Of a stretch of 64,000 nucleotides of DNA, positions 1 through 12,065 are shown piece by piece. How positions within the stretch are numbered: position 1 is the first letter of the stretch; each line of letters opens with the position of its first letter. This DNA is from Sepiola atlantica. Its lineage: Eukaryota > Mollusca > Cephalopoda > Sepiida > Sepiolidae. The position numbers were made by a program, and so were the translations under genes. The notes beneath the pieces were generated by a model, which was not told where the DNA came from, did not search any database, and saw nothing but the letters and a program-made list of their open reading frames with translations. The DNA is taken from assembly GCA_963556195.1 (NCBI GenBank), contig OY744532.1, forward strand, positions 98,260,165-98,324,164, in the 5' to 3' direction.

Positions 1-122
1 TTTTCAATTTATCTGATGGTCATTTTTGTATGAAAAAAAAAATGTTATATAGGCTTCACAGGTTTCAAATGAAACATAAAAAAAGGTATAATTAAACGGA
101 CGAATTCTGTTAGTTTTACCAA

Positions 123-129
<7 letters not shown>

Positions 130-177
<48 letters not shown>

Positions 178-212
178 CAATGATGAGTGTTGTTTATCTC
201 AACCCTTTTATA

Positions 213-286
<74 letters not shown>
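130..286. repeat. (TA)n then (ATT)n microsatellites
   Basis: A pure TA run at about 131-176 is followed after 36 bases by a pure ATT run at about 213-286. The short open frames across both only encode Ile-Tyr or poly-Tyr repeats and are not genes. Confidence 0.95.
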
Positions 287-554
287 GTTTTCAGGGCGTG
301 TATAACTTCATTATACACACTTGTAGCTTGAAACCACGTGCTGTCATCGGCTTCGATCACATATCAGGAAATAGTATTATTTTCTTTATTTGCGTGAGAA
401 ACCAATTCTGATATCATTTACAGTAAACAAAGTGTTCGAAAGAGAAAGAGATCTATATATTTAGTTAGTTAACCTTCGCTAAAAGAGATAGATAGAGAGT
501 GAGTGATTTCCCCATCGTTATGCTAGATCATTAAATCACGTTACAGATTTTTAT

Positions 555-672
555 GCGGGGGATAGCACGGTGGCTAAGTGGCTAACGACGTGGACTGAGA
601 AACACTTTTATCAAAACATACACGTGACCTTGTGTCAACCTTTTTGGAGAGGAGGAAAATAAAATATTTAGT
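555..672 (+). mobile_element. tRNA-headed SINE copy, decayed
   Basis: A perfect Pol III A-box match (TGGCTAAGTGG, 571-581) sits about 15 bases into the element. The expected B box about 35-45 bases downstream is not recognisable. The 3' part (about 630-666), with the order ccttgtgtc, then tggagaggagg, then an A-rich end, resembles the 3' tail of the U2-headed SINEs at 9.85, 34.3 and 45.0 kb. The reading is a tRNA-derived SINE with a decayed B box. tRNA-derived SINEs are known from cephalopods; the family name is not assigned here. Confidence 0.55.
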
Positions 673-1069
673 TGGATTTATTTTTTTTTTAATGGGGTAC
701 AAAGTGTATCGAAGCAGTTTATGAAAATTAGGATGCCTTCGATTTTTGTGAAATTTTAACAATTGGTACTAGACATTAATTAATACATATACCTCAAATT
801 ATTGTTTCTTTGGAGCATTTCAAATGGTTTTAGATGGCATAATATGGGCACAATCTGCCATGTGAACATTAAAATATTTCCGATGTGCATTAAATTTGTT
901 TCATACTCATTGGACACCACTTTAGTAAGATTCCGTGAAATTGAATTTGTTTTAAGTCACCTAAACCTTAAGTTTTGAATTTTAAAAATATTCCAAAGTC
1001 TAAATCATGCAATGGATTTTGATCAATATTACATTTTCGATTGTAGACATAAGGTCTAGTATTATTATT
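673..1069. other. no feature seen
   Basis: AT-rich sequence without a convincing frame, repeat or RNA signal. Confidence 0.6.
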
Positions 1070-1375
1070 TACTCACTAGGAGTCCTTACACTAGTCATCA
1101 CCAGGGATTACTCCCTGATAATAATCAGTGGTGTTCAATGGAATCTGGGTGACAATAAGTCTCCACAAATTTCCATTTCTCTTCTGGTAAGCTTTGCGAA
1201 TGACTTTGCGGTATTGCAACAGCCGATTGCCAATGATTTCTCGCTTGCAACGACCATTAGTTTTCACTATAATTAGGGTGGAAATGAGCCCCCTCAAGCT
1301 CCCAGTACTCATCCAGTGGTGATGTGGTAAGTGGTCACCCTCCTCGCTCCTTCCATCCTCCTTGAAACTTCACGA
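1070..1375. repeat. dispersed ~300-bp repeat, copy 1
   Basis: Shares a run of landmarks in the same order with 1899-2222 and 48545-48854: a tactcactaggag-like start, cagtggtgtt, a ggtgacaataa/ggcaacaa block, tttccattactctt, tatcgcaacagcc, a tcgctggtaa block and a ccctccaaggtcccagca-like block. Divergence between copies is substantial, so this is an old family. Each copy follows a trinucleotide array or ATT-rich stretch. No intact protein frame spans it. Confidence 0.7.
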
Positions 1376-1811
1376 CTTTTGTGATGCTATTTATTTAGGG
1401 GAAACGGTTTATATGATTTATTGCAGTTTCAGTTCCCTTGGGTTCATGTTGTGTTCCTTCCATTTTCCGTTTTACTTCTGTTGCAATGTCCATGTGGCTG
1501 GTAAGTGTTTTTTAATTTATGCGGGTTGGTTTCTGCATTCTAGGATTGTTCTTAAGATTCCAGCTTATATCATTGTTATCTAGTGTATTGTCGAAGTCTT
1601 CCACGTGATTCTTATTTTTCCTATTTTTTCCAGTTTTTTTTTCAGGGCTGTACCTAGTGCTTTTACAATTATTGGTATCATATTGACGTTCTTAATGTTC
1701 CATATTCCTTGCAGCAGTTTGGCAAGCTCCATATGTTTGCTTCATTTATCTGCCTCTTATTTATTCACTATGTAGCCTGCTGGTACGGCAGCATCCACAA
1801 ATTTGGCAGTG
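1376..1811. other. no feature seen
   Basis: AT-rich, pyrimidine-leaning DNA; no supported gene or repeat recognised. Confidence 0.55.
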
Positions 1812-1831
1812 TTTATTATTATTATTATTAT

Positions 1832-1888
<57 letters not shown>

Positions 1889-1898
1889 TAGTAGTAGT
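1812..1898. repeat. (ATT)n-(AGT)n compound microsatellite
   Basis: About seven ATT units run directly into about 22 AGT units with one interruption. It abuts copy 2 of the dispersed 300-bp repeat. Confidence 0.95.
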
Positions 1899-2222
1899 CA
1901 CTAAGAGTTATGATACAGGTCATCGTCAGTGATCGCTCACCGACAACAACCAGTGGTGTTCCTTGGAGCCTGAGTGGCAACAAACATCCCTAGATTTCCA
2001 TTACTCTCCACCTCTTTCGAATACCAACAGCAAATGACCTTACAGTATCGCAACAGCCGGTGTCATTAATTTTTCGCTGGTAAAGACCATTGGGCTTCTC
2101 TGGGATTTGGAGTGGCAATAAGCCTCCCCAAGGTCCCAGCACTTTCCACACCCTTCCAGTGCAGGTCTGGTTTGTGCTGTTCCATCCTCGGTCTTTTCAG
2201 CCTCCTTGACACTCTACAAATA
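1899..2222. repeat. dispersed ~300-bp repeat, copy 2
   Basis: Closest to the copy at 48545-48854. Both contain the same order of blocks: gtcatcgtcagtgat, tcaccgacaacaaccagtgg, atcgcaacagcc, cttctctgggattt, caaggtcccagca, ggtctggtttgtgctgttcc, ctacaaat. Confidence 0.8.
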
Positions 2223-2318
2223 TATTGCGTGGTGTCAGCCTAGACCGGCACCATTTGGTGGTGGGTAGCTTATGATATTTCTGGCCATTTCTATTCATGC
2301 GTTGGTGTTGTTGTTAAT

Positions 2319-2320
2319 GG

Positions 2321-2396
<76 letters not shown>

Positions 2397-2443
2397 ATTA
2401 TTATTATTAATATTATTACTGTTATTACTATTGCTATTATTAT
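2319..2443. repeat. (GAT)n with ATT-rich tail
   Basis: About 25 uninterrupted GAT units pass into an imperfect ATT stretch. The poly-Met and poly-Ile frames across it are low-complexity artefacts. Confidence 0.95.
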
Positions 2444-3863
2444 ATCGTGATTTTAATCCCCGTATGGGGATATAAAATGGTGAATAACTGTTCTGTCTGA
2501 GAATGATTTGTACCTGTCTTTGAAAAGATATTCTATTAGTATGAATATAGACTAGCAAAACACTATTTGCCATTTCCGGCGGCAATCTATTTATCTGTAG
2601 CCCTTTTTACAGAAAAATAAAGAAAACAGTTTTATTTCACATTTTGGTTATTTGGTGAAGAAAGAATAAACAAATATATAATTGTAATGAGGTAACTGGA
2701 TATATTCCAATTTTGAGGAAATTTGATGCGTATGAACTTACTCACATAGTCTTAATTACGAACAACACAACACAAACGTTATTTTATATTGTCTTTTTGA
2801 TTGTAAACGTCAACGGGTTAATTTTCTATGAGAATAAAGGTGGAAACGTTTTCGTGCGTAAACGTTACCGTAAGTTATCATTTGAATTTCAAAATATGAA
2901 TGTTAAACCTTATTCATTAAATCGCTTTAATTAATATTACTACTACGACTACTAAAACTCCTAATATTAACATCAACGAACAATTGTTAGAAAATACGAT
3001 AACAACACTAGAAATTCATCGTACAGAATATTGACTTAGTAGAAACTGTTTATAAAAAATGTATGCAAATAGTGCATCTCGATTAATGTGTTTTTTTTAG
3101 ATTTAGATAAGTATTATAAAGTATTTGAAAATATTTAAATGTATAATTTAATTAAATAGCCTAAGTTTTTAAAATGAAAATATAGTTCCGCTAAACCGAA
3201 AAAAAATCGCATTAATTCATTTAGAAGACTAAAAAGTTACGATTAAAATTTAATGAATTTTTTTACAAATGTGAATGTATTTTGTTTTGTAATTAAGGAA
3301 ATGAGAGTCCGAAGCTTTTCATTTTTTATAGCAAATGTAATTGTGTGTTATCATCACCATAATCATCATAAGCACCAACACCAGCAGAAACACCGCAACA
3401 AAGTTAACGACTAACTTAGTTTTTTTAAATAAAGTATCTATTTTATTATTAAAAGTCATTGCGTTCAATGCAGAATTTACTTTTACTAGAAAATTATTCA
3501 AAAGTAATTTAAGTTGTTAGTGTGAAATAAACCGGAAGTTATTTGAATGTGAACGTAATCAGTTTGTATGTTTAACAGTTTTTATTAAATTGCCTTAAGT
3601 TATATATTACTACTACTTCAACAAATATGATCAAAACTATCGCATATATCTAAGAAAATAGAACATAATTAGAAATGGATCGTACAGGATATGAATTTGT
3701 CAGAAACTGTTTATGATATTTTTCTGCAAATAAAGCATGTGGATGACTGTGTTTCGTATTTTCCGCTCAGATATTTTAATGGCTAATTGAATTAAAAAGT
3801 CCTAAAATGTTTTGATATAAATATAAGTCGGATTAATGTAAACAAAAACTTTTGCATTTATTC

Positions 3864-3867
<4 letters not shown>
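2444..3867. other. no feature seen
   Basis: Very AT-rich unique-looking sequence. Short frames lack any recognisable domain or codon structure. Confidence 0.6.

Positions 3868-3917
<50 letters not shown>
3868..3917. repeat. (TA)n microsatellite
   Basis: About 25 uninterrupted TA units. Confidence 0.95.
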
Positions 3918-3920
<3 letters not shown>

Positions 3921-4054
3921 TTTAAAGAAGTGAGACTTCCGATATTTGTAAATTCGAAAAAAAACTTTTAAAAAACACTGTTTAATATTTTATTATTTTA
4001 TAAGTTTATAGTTTTGTAACGGGGTTCGAGCACCTTGACTCTCTTCAAATATTC

Positions 4055-4171
4055 TTCCCATTTTAAATTTACATATGTAGGTAGCCTCATTTCTTTAAAT
4101 ATACGCTTTTCTCGCGTTAGAACCACACTACCCACTTCTCTCTCTTTCTATATATCTATGGATATGGATAT

Positions 4172-4255
<84 letters not shown>
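4055..4255 (+). repeat. PLE-associated tail repeat ending in (TA)n
   Basis: 4060-4150 matches 61375-61450 in order and spacing (acatatgtaggtagcct / acaaatgttggtagcc, cttttctcgcgtt / cttttctctcgttg, ccacactaccc / gcactaccc), then pyrimidines. Both run into CT and TA arrays. The copy at 61 kb lies just downstream of a hammerhead motif, so this may be the end of a Penelope-type terminal repeat. The TA array occupies about 4174-4255. Confidence 0.65.
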
Positions 4256-4257
<2 letters not shown>

Positions 4258-4429
4258 TTAATACAACAATAGATATAAGAGAAAACTAATATCTTTAATT
4301 AGTGAACATCCGGATAAAAATAAAGCTCAGTATACTGGATAGAGCATTAATAGCAATATATAAAGTGAAAGAATAGAATAAGGTGCGAATTAAATTTTAT
4401 TACAGTTGAATGTTCAAGCAAAGTTCTTT

Positions 4430-4600
4430 AAAGTCCTGAACTCATGAGTTGTAAACTTCTCCTCAGAGGACCATTACCGCAATGACATTACTGCAGGTAA
4501 TTAAAATTAAACTTTGAAAACATATTAAAAAATATATATAAAAATACATAAAGGTATATAAAACATCAAATATATCGGTCCAAAAAATACTTTTTTGTAA
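4430..4600 (+). repeat. dispersed repeat, pair with 51585-51745
   Basis: The reverse complement of 51585-51745 shares actcatgag, cttctcctcagag/ctgagag, attaccgcaatgaca, gcaggtaattaaaatta and acatcaaatatat in the same order. No coding potential is apparent. The class is unknown. Confidence 0.7.
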
Positions 4601-4836
4601 ACCTATACAGTTCATCCACGTCAACAAGTTTAAAATAGCTCCACACAAGACACCAAAGAGGTTGATTAAGAAATAATCCAAATGGTGCATGGTGGTACAA
4701 AAATGCAAAAAGTTATCCAGGCAGGAAATTCGTTTGCAGTGAAAAGTGTATTTAATGTGTATGCAAATTAATAAAACGATAAGAAAACGATAGGGAAAAC
4801 AAATCATATAAAAGTTCAGAGAACTCACTTGGTATT
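4601..4836. other. no feature seen
   Basis: AT-rich filler between the dispersed repeat and the tandem duplication; a long minus-strand frame here has no recognisable domain. Confidence 0.5.
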
Positions 4837-5220
4837 GAATATTATAATGTCAAAATTCAGGGTTATTAAGAGCTAATAGGAGTCATGCAAACCATAACTT
4901 TCTGGCTGTATGCAATCTCTGCTAAATCCAATTCTAATAAAATTAAACTGACCTGATGTATTTGGCCATTGTTTCTTCCGCGTCCGATAAAAATTACTCC
5001 AAAGTAAAGAATTATATTCAAAGGTAATGAATATTATAATGTCAAAATTCAGGGTTATTAAGAGCTAATAGGAGTCATGCAAACCATAACTTCCTGGCTG
5101 TATGCAATCTCTGCTAAATCCAATTCTAATAAAATTAAACTGACCTGATGTATTTGGCCATTGTTTCTTCCGCGTCCGATAAAAATTACTCCAAAGTAAA
5201 GAATTATATTCAAAGGTAAT
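4837..5220. repeat. 192-bp tandem duplication (two copies)
   Basis: Unit 1 (4837-5028) and unit 2 (5029-5220) are directly adjacent and have the same length. I see one difference, aactttctgg versus aacttcctgg. The near identity implies a recent duplication. Confidence 0.93.
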
Positions 5221-6174
5221 TAAGATCGCGCAAGCCCAGTAGACAGCGTAAGAAATCCAAAAACGAACACTTCTCCTTGATAAGACAACAGCCCGAACGT
5301 CAATGAATATCAGCTGATTCAAACCGCGCGCACAAACGGATGTTACATGTCTCTAGTTTACAAGGAAAACGCCCACACAAATCTTCCAACCCTTTATGGT
5401 TTAGACATTGAATATGCCTAAATATCTCTTTAAATCTCTTTAAATTTCTTTAAATTTGCAAAAGTCTGGATTTTGAATTTTTATATTTTTAAATTATTAA
5501 ATTTTTTAATTATTAAGTTGCAGGGGTCTACATTTTTTAATTTTTAAAGTTTTAAATGATTAAATTCTAAATGTGTTTACGACTTCTTAATTATTAATTT
5601 CATAAATCTTCTAAATTATATGATAGTGTTAGATGTGTAAATTTGGTTTATATGCTCAAAGCAGAGATCAAGTAGTAAATTTGGAGGAGGAGATATATCA
5701 CGAACCTGATCTAAATTTACAAATCCGTCTGTGACCCAGACTTTTAATATTCAAATATATACATAACTGAGTCGACCCAGACATATAACATCCGGTATAC
5801 ATATAACTGAATCTACACATCCCTCAATATGTGTCAACGTTTATTGATGTTTTTATAAACAATGATATTTTTATTCAATATATGTTCTTAATGAACACCT
5901 ACTCGTCGATAAAGCACACAATTTGAAAAAAAATAATTGCAAAGAGATTTTAGAGACACCCATTGGAGCATATATCACAAGCATTGAAGAACTCGATCGG
6001 AGAGCGTAGATGAGTTAATAATATTTAATTTAAAATCTATACATTACTGGTTTGTCCACCTGCTGATTCTAGAATAAAGAATCAAGTGCCTATTAAAGCG
6101 AAATGTTTAAGAAAATGAAGATAAGTGTCAATCTTTTTACGTCAGGTTTTACACATTTTTGTCAAAATTTAGCT

Positions 6175-6180
<6 letters not shown>
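5221..6180. other. no feature seen
   Basis: AT-rich sequence with no supported gene. 5420-5590 holds homopolymer-like aaatttt runs only. Confidence 0.55.
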
Positions 6181-6208
<28 letters not shown>

Positions 6209-6209
<1 letters not shown>

Positions 6210-6600
6210 TCCATGATAAATGCCAGTATACTGACATCATATGCCCTTAATAGGGTTAAGATGAAAATTCATATACACTAAATGTACAAAAGCAAAGAAA
6301 TTCCCAAATCTTTACACTTTTATTGTCATTAATTAAGGGTATGACTACATATCAACCAACCCTTTTCATTATCACATCACTACAGTATAAATCTCTATAC
6401 ATGAGTGGATGAAGTGTGTGAGGTGCGCTGAAGAAAAATTCCTACCAGTAAAATACATAGCCCTGTTGTGCTCGCATACCTTTAATGACAATAAAAGTGT
6501 AAAAATTTGGGAATTTCCTTGCTTTTGTACATTTAATGTATATGAATTTTCATCTTGACCCTAGTAATATGATTTCAGTATACTGGCATTTTTTATGGAA
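6209..6600. mobile_element. inverted-repeat (MITE-like) element, ~0.39 kb
   Basis: The left arm (6209-6345) and right arm (about 6476-6600) are imperfect reverse complements over about 130 bases. Shared segments include ttccat, aaatgccagtatactga, aagatgaaaattcatatac, aaatgtacaaaagcaa and ttacacttttattgtcatta. The spacer is about 130 bases with no coding frame. A (TA)n run abuts the left end, so target duplications cannot be judged. A non-autonomous DNA transposon or foldback element is the likely reading. Confidence 0.75.
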
Positions 6601-7024
6601 GGTCACTACTTTTGTAAAGGCTATGCCTCAATACAATGGTCATTTTAAAAGTTTTTTGGAATTTTCTAGAAAACTAAGGTATATGGTAAACTGAAATTAA
6701 AATGCCATCAACTAGACTCTAGAACCTCTATCTCTGTCAAAAATCAGCTGAATCCATCAAATAGTTGATGAGATACAGGGTGGCACATACGTACGTACGT
6801 ACACACGCATAACACAAAATCATGCCTGACCTTTCTGGATCTCTGGGTTGCCTTGACTAATGATGCTGAAATTCTACACATTATAGAACCTATCAAAAAA
6901 TGTTTAGCAAAGTTTTAACTAATTTGGTTTATTGTTTTTTGAGTTATGATTAATCAAAGAAATTAGATTTCTAGCATAGGCCGTTTTTGTAGTCTATTAA
7001 GGGAGAGCGTTCTCGCGCCTCCCT

Positions 7025-7026
<2 letters not shown>
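6601..7026. other. possible interspersed repeat body
   Basis: No gene seen. The block runs between the inverted-repeat element and a (TA)n array and contains a tacgtacgtacgtac run. It has the texture of an interspersed repeat, but no second copy is in the window. Confidence 0.35.

Positions 7027-7088
<62 letters not shown>
7027..7088. repeat. (TA)n microsatellite
   Basis: About 31 TA units with no interruptions. Confidence 0.95.
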
Positions 7089-7090
<2 letters not shown>

Positions 7091-9137
7091 CAAGTTCATT
7101 TTATATTTCAATAATCATGATTATTATTTAGGCGTCAATGTAATGTATATTGTTTGAGAACCGACATACCTGTAACTTCGTTTCACACTTAAAATATTTG
7201 TTCACACTTGATTTGAAGACTGCCATTTTATAGTCTGCAGGGAGCAGGCTCGCAGTAATTCGTTTCACGGGTGTGAAGTTTTTGTGAAAAAAAACTCTGT
7301 TCATGGAAATACTGCCTGACGTGAAGACCACGGAGGTCGAAAGAAAAGTTAATCTCAGTTGTGGAAGCCAGACGAGTTTGTTTTAAGTTTCAACTTGAGC
7401 ATGATCATGTATATTGGCGTATAGTGTTTCTGGTGACGCATAATAAATATATTACTTTCTGTTAAGCTAAAGCTGTTTTCTTTAGGCATAGTTCATGCTG
7501 CATTATTCTCCTTGTTTCTGAATGAAAGGTGTATAACACGACCGTTGTTGTATAAATCTGCTTAAATTTAAACGTTACTGTTTTCTTGTAAAACCCAAAT
7601 TCATAACCATCAATAGACACACTTTTAGACCTGTCGCCGATTCAATGTAATGGAACAAGTAAGGTTGTAAAAAATGTCTGCCTGATTATTCGACCGTGGA
7701 TATGTATCTTCACAATTCCCTTCGTTCAGACGAACACACACACACCTCTTCCCCCAATCTCTCAACTCTTTATTCAAAACGTCTAAAGCTTAGCCGACCT
7801 TAAACAATACCAGCACCTTTTCTTCCAGCCCATCTGACCACAACATCGACCGGAAAACTAATCACATGGGCTCAACACCCCGTGAAATGAACTTGCTAAC
7901 AATCTTTACGATCGTGACAACCATTTTGGCTAGGTTAAACATGTTGCAAGGTCAAACTTGGGAATTAAATATTAAACTAAATTTCGAAATATTTATTAAA
8001 GACACCACTATTATGATCTTTTTTTTTTCATTTTTCGTCCTCTAGTCTCGGGCTCAGGTTAGACGTTTCGTGAATGAATTCCAACTTTTCTTGTCACCAG
8101 GATCAGGTTGTCATCAACTGATCTCCTTCATGTATTCAGCGGCCTACCTCGTGGTTTGAGGTCATTGACGTCAATGTGGAACCCACTTTGAGGTTTTTCA
8201 AATGACTCACAGCAGGTGATGTGACCGTACCAGTTTAGACGTCGTTTTGAATGTGAAAAATATCATATACTCGTTTAAACTGTTGTCTGGGCATTTCCTG
8301 TTTAGTGTTGACTGAGCTTAAATCTATGGTTTATTTTTAGCTAGACATTCACAACATGAACTCTTCTTCTAACCCATTTGTAAATAACTTTTTGTTTCTT
8401 CTTCCGTATGGCTAACATCCAACGATATTTCCATAAACAGAGTTTCTTACGAAGAAATTCTCATTTTTAAACAGGTTACCACGAGTTTACATTCCCTGCT
8501 AACTAAAACATGGTTGTCTTCAAAGCCAATGTTATCAATGGTCTCCATTAATAATAACGTTTGCATGTTTAATTTATTATTTTCAATGTTTTCATTGTAT
8601 TCTTTACTGCGATTGTTTCTAGCTTAGACATGTAACGAGCTCATAATTATATTTTGTACTTAATTACGGAATATTCTAAAAGAAACCATGAATGTATTAA
8701 GTATTAAATACGCCTCGTCATCAGCTATGGCATTTCTCTTTATATTCTCTTTTTCTTGGGGGGGCTGACGTTAAAACTGTTGTCTAAATACTCAATATAT
8801 GGTGCTCGACTGAGCTTCAATCTCTAGTTCATCCTTTTAAGACAGACCCATCAACATCTCCATGTGCTGAATATAACACTGAATTTCCATGAACAGTGTC
8901 TCTTTCCAAGAAATGTTCCAACTGCAGAAACATTACGACGGAACTTCTTCTCTTGAGGACTTCAATATTGTAATCTTCCTATCCCAATATAAACAAATAA
9001 ACCGTACCCATGAATCATCAAATGCTGTTCATTCTATTCGTGATTTTCTAATCCGCTCATAATAGTATTCATCATTCAACGCGGGGGTTGGTACACTCAT
9101 TACGAAAGAGCAATAACCACGTTGTAACTTATATATA

Positions 9138-9138
<1 letters not shown>
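7089..9138. other. no feature seen
   Basis: About 2 kb without a supported frame, RNA gene or repeat. Composition is more even than the surroundings. Confidence 0.55.
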
Positions 9139-9458
<320 letters not shown>

Positions 9459-9840
9459 TAGTAAACTTCACTTTTATGTACGTAAGATTTTTTATCTGGC
9501 TATCTTCAGAGAGGACAAAAATCATGTAATCGCTTTCATCTATCACAAATTAACATTGGAGTATTCCTTCAATGGTTATACAGAGCTTCACATCGATTCT
9601 ATTCTCATATATCCGCCTAGCGGTGACTCGTGAACAATACTCCTTAATAATACCAAATTATCTTCAGCACATGGCAAACCATATATAGATTTATCTTTAA
9701 AAGGATATTACTTCAAGCAATATAAAATATTAAGGTAATTCTTGAGGTGTTTAAATCAGGGGTCGTCGCCGGTTTTTATTCCGTGTGCCATTAGTTCTAG
9801 GCTGACACCTTAAACTTCCTAAATTTAAGACTAAAGAATG

Positions 9841-10183
9841 TAGAAGAGTATTGATTTACTCCTCTCCAGGAGTTAGGCACAAGGCCAGTTTTTATCTTAC
9901 TCCCACAAGTAAGATGTGACACAAGGTCGGGTCGAGAAAGTGGGGTTTAAAAATTGCCTGGGTAGCCCCGTTGGCATTCCCCGGTAGGGGCGTCTCAAGC
10001 AGTAAGCAATAAACTTACTCCTCCCCAAAGAGGGGAGGCGAAGCCTGGGAGGGTGGACCTCCTAGAACTGCACAGGACAGACCCATAGACAGGCGTAAAT
10101 TAAGATCCGAAGGACAAGACAATATTAGTCTATGGGGTGCAGTATCCATCGGAACAGATACTACACTTTGATCTTAGAAGAGT
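9841..10183 (-). mobile_element. U2 snRNA-headed SINE, copy A (5' truncated)
   Basis: The minus strand begins inside the U2-like head (agatcaaagtgtagtatctg) and runs into the body shared with 34336-34712 and 45041-45392. It ends at the A-rich tail AAATCAAT near 9850. A 9-bp direct repeat, ACTCTTCTA on the minus strand, lies at both ends (10175-10183 and 9841-9849). This supports retroposition of a head-truncated copy. Confidence 0.85.
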
Positions 10184-10669
10184 AGCAACCATAAAAATGT
10201 ACATCTCTTTCTTCATGTAGAGGTGGTTGGGTCCCAGGATAAGCAATCAACTTCAACGGCGTACTAATTTTAACCGACCCTTGAACGACTATTTCCAAAC
10301 TCTTCTGGAATTGTGCATAGCAGACAGAGAGTTTCCTGGCCGAAGAAAGAAGTCTTATTTCTTTACTCTGTCAGCTGGAAACTCGAGTGTCAGTTATCTT
10401 CACTTGAATATACACTGCTCGTAGACATTCAGCAGCCTAAATAATGTTCTTACTTTATTTTTTTCTTTACTCTGACACAGTCTTTATTTTCGCCAGCCTA
10501 CACCCAACGATGTAGGAAATTTAAATACATATCGTTATGATTTATAAAAGAGCGTTGGTTTAATTTTATTAGATGACTGTGTTACAAAATTTATTACAGG
10601 AGTTTGTCTTAGAGTCCCTATAAGATAGTAAATCTGACGTTTATTATTTCTGATTAAGCAGATATGTAT

Positions 10670-10965
10670 AGTAATAATTATTTTTTTTATATATTTTAAT
10701 TAATTATATAGAGAATTTTAACTTAATAATTCAGTATATTAGAATTATAGAGATGAGGTGACTCTTAATAATATTTAAGAGTGTTAGTTTACTTGAATGT
10801 GTTATTTTTATATTTCTATTATTAATTATTTTTTTAATATATTTTAATTAATTATATAGAGAATTTGGACTTAATAATTCAGTATATTAGAATTATATAA
10901 GAGATGTGACTGTTAATCATATTTACTTGAGTTTACTTGAATTTGTTATTTTTATTTTTTTTATT
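10670..10965. repeat. ~150-bp imperfect tandem duplication
   Basis: Two adjacent copies share atattttaattaattatata, gagaattt, acttaataattcagtatatt and agaattata in order at a spacing of about 151 bases. Confidence 0.8.
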
Positions 10966-11027
10966 TGTCTTTTGAATGACATTTAAAATCAGTTTTTTTT
11001 AAACAAAATACATTATTTTCCTTGCTA

Positions 11028-11127
11028 TTTCATGTTTTAACTTATTTATATATTTATTTTTTTATTAATTCATTTAAACATTTTCTTATTTTACTTCATG
11101 TGTATTTCATTCATTTCATGTTTTAAC

Positions 11128-11163
<36 letters not shown>

Positions 11164-11190
11164 GCATTTTCTTATTTTACTTCATGTGTC
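11028..11190. repeat. ~90-bp tandem duplication with TTTA run
   Basis: Two adjacent copies of tttcatgttttaacttattt ... cattttcttattttacttca, tgtgt; the second carries an expanded (TTTA)n stretch. Confidence 0.85.
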
Positions 11191-11407
11191 TTTATTTACC
11201 TCCGGCTTTGTCCGATATGCAATTAAAGGAAGTTATACATAGTTTTTCATAATTAAATCTTGAATTACATTTTACCTATTTGATTCTGCTTATTTTTTCG
11301 TATTTTCGTATCTAAAGTTAATTTTTTTTTTCTTTTCGTACTTATTTAGAAGCTCCCAGAAGAGAAACTATTGATACTCTTTCCCTTGGTTTTCTCCCCC
11401 ATCTTTC

Positions 11408-11408
<1 letters not shown>

Positions 11409-11477
<69 letters not shown>

Positions 11478-11500
11478 ACACTCACACACACTAATACACA
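11409..11500. repeat. (CT)n then CA-rich microsatellite
   Basis: A CT run with three CTAT interruptions ends in CACACTCACACACA. Confidence 0.95.
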
Positions 11501-12065
11501 CCCATACAATACACAGCTTCACAAAAGAGTTTACTATTCTGGTCTTACAGAAGAGAAAAACAAGAAATTATATCATGAACTAGTAGAAAGATTATTAGAG
11601 AGTAATTTACATAATTCAATGGGCTGATGATATACGCGATCCAAATATGATTCGTTCTGTGGTGGTATTTTAAAGATATAATACATTTAAAAGGTATTTA
11701 ATTATATACTAGATGGACCCGGTGCCCGGCGTTGCCCGAGAGAAAAATAAAAAGAATTAATGAATATTTTTCAAAAGCCGAGAGAACGCAAATAGGTTAC
11801 ATCGGACAATATTTTACCAAGGAAAATTATTACCTCTGAGTTGAACAAAAATAGAAATTGTCACAGTGTAGAAGGATATCTCGTTCACTGACCGATTATG
11901 GAAAAAGTCACTTGTTTCGGGTCTGGCTGTAAGCTATTCTTTTGTTCGCCATTGAAAGTAAATCTTTGTAGAATGCGTAAATGTTTGTTCCTGTTGGTGG
12001 TATTCCGATACAGTAAGAACTTACGTTTTGTATAAATGTGACTGAAAGTGGGCCATGTTTAAAGA
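11501..12065. other. no gene; possible repeat remnant
   Basis: Around 11709-11745 the string actagatggacccggtgccc followed by ggcgttgcccg resembles a GC-rich motif seen at the end of many invertebrate interspersed repeats. Similar pieces occur near 39502 (ctagcgggaccctg) and 52955. Otherwise nothing is seen. Confidence 0.35.
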
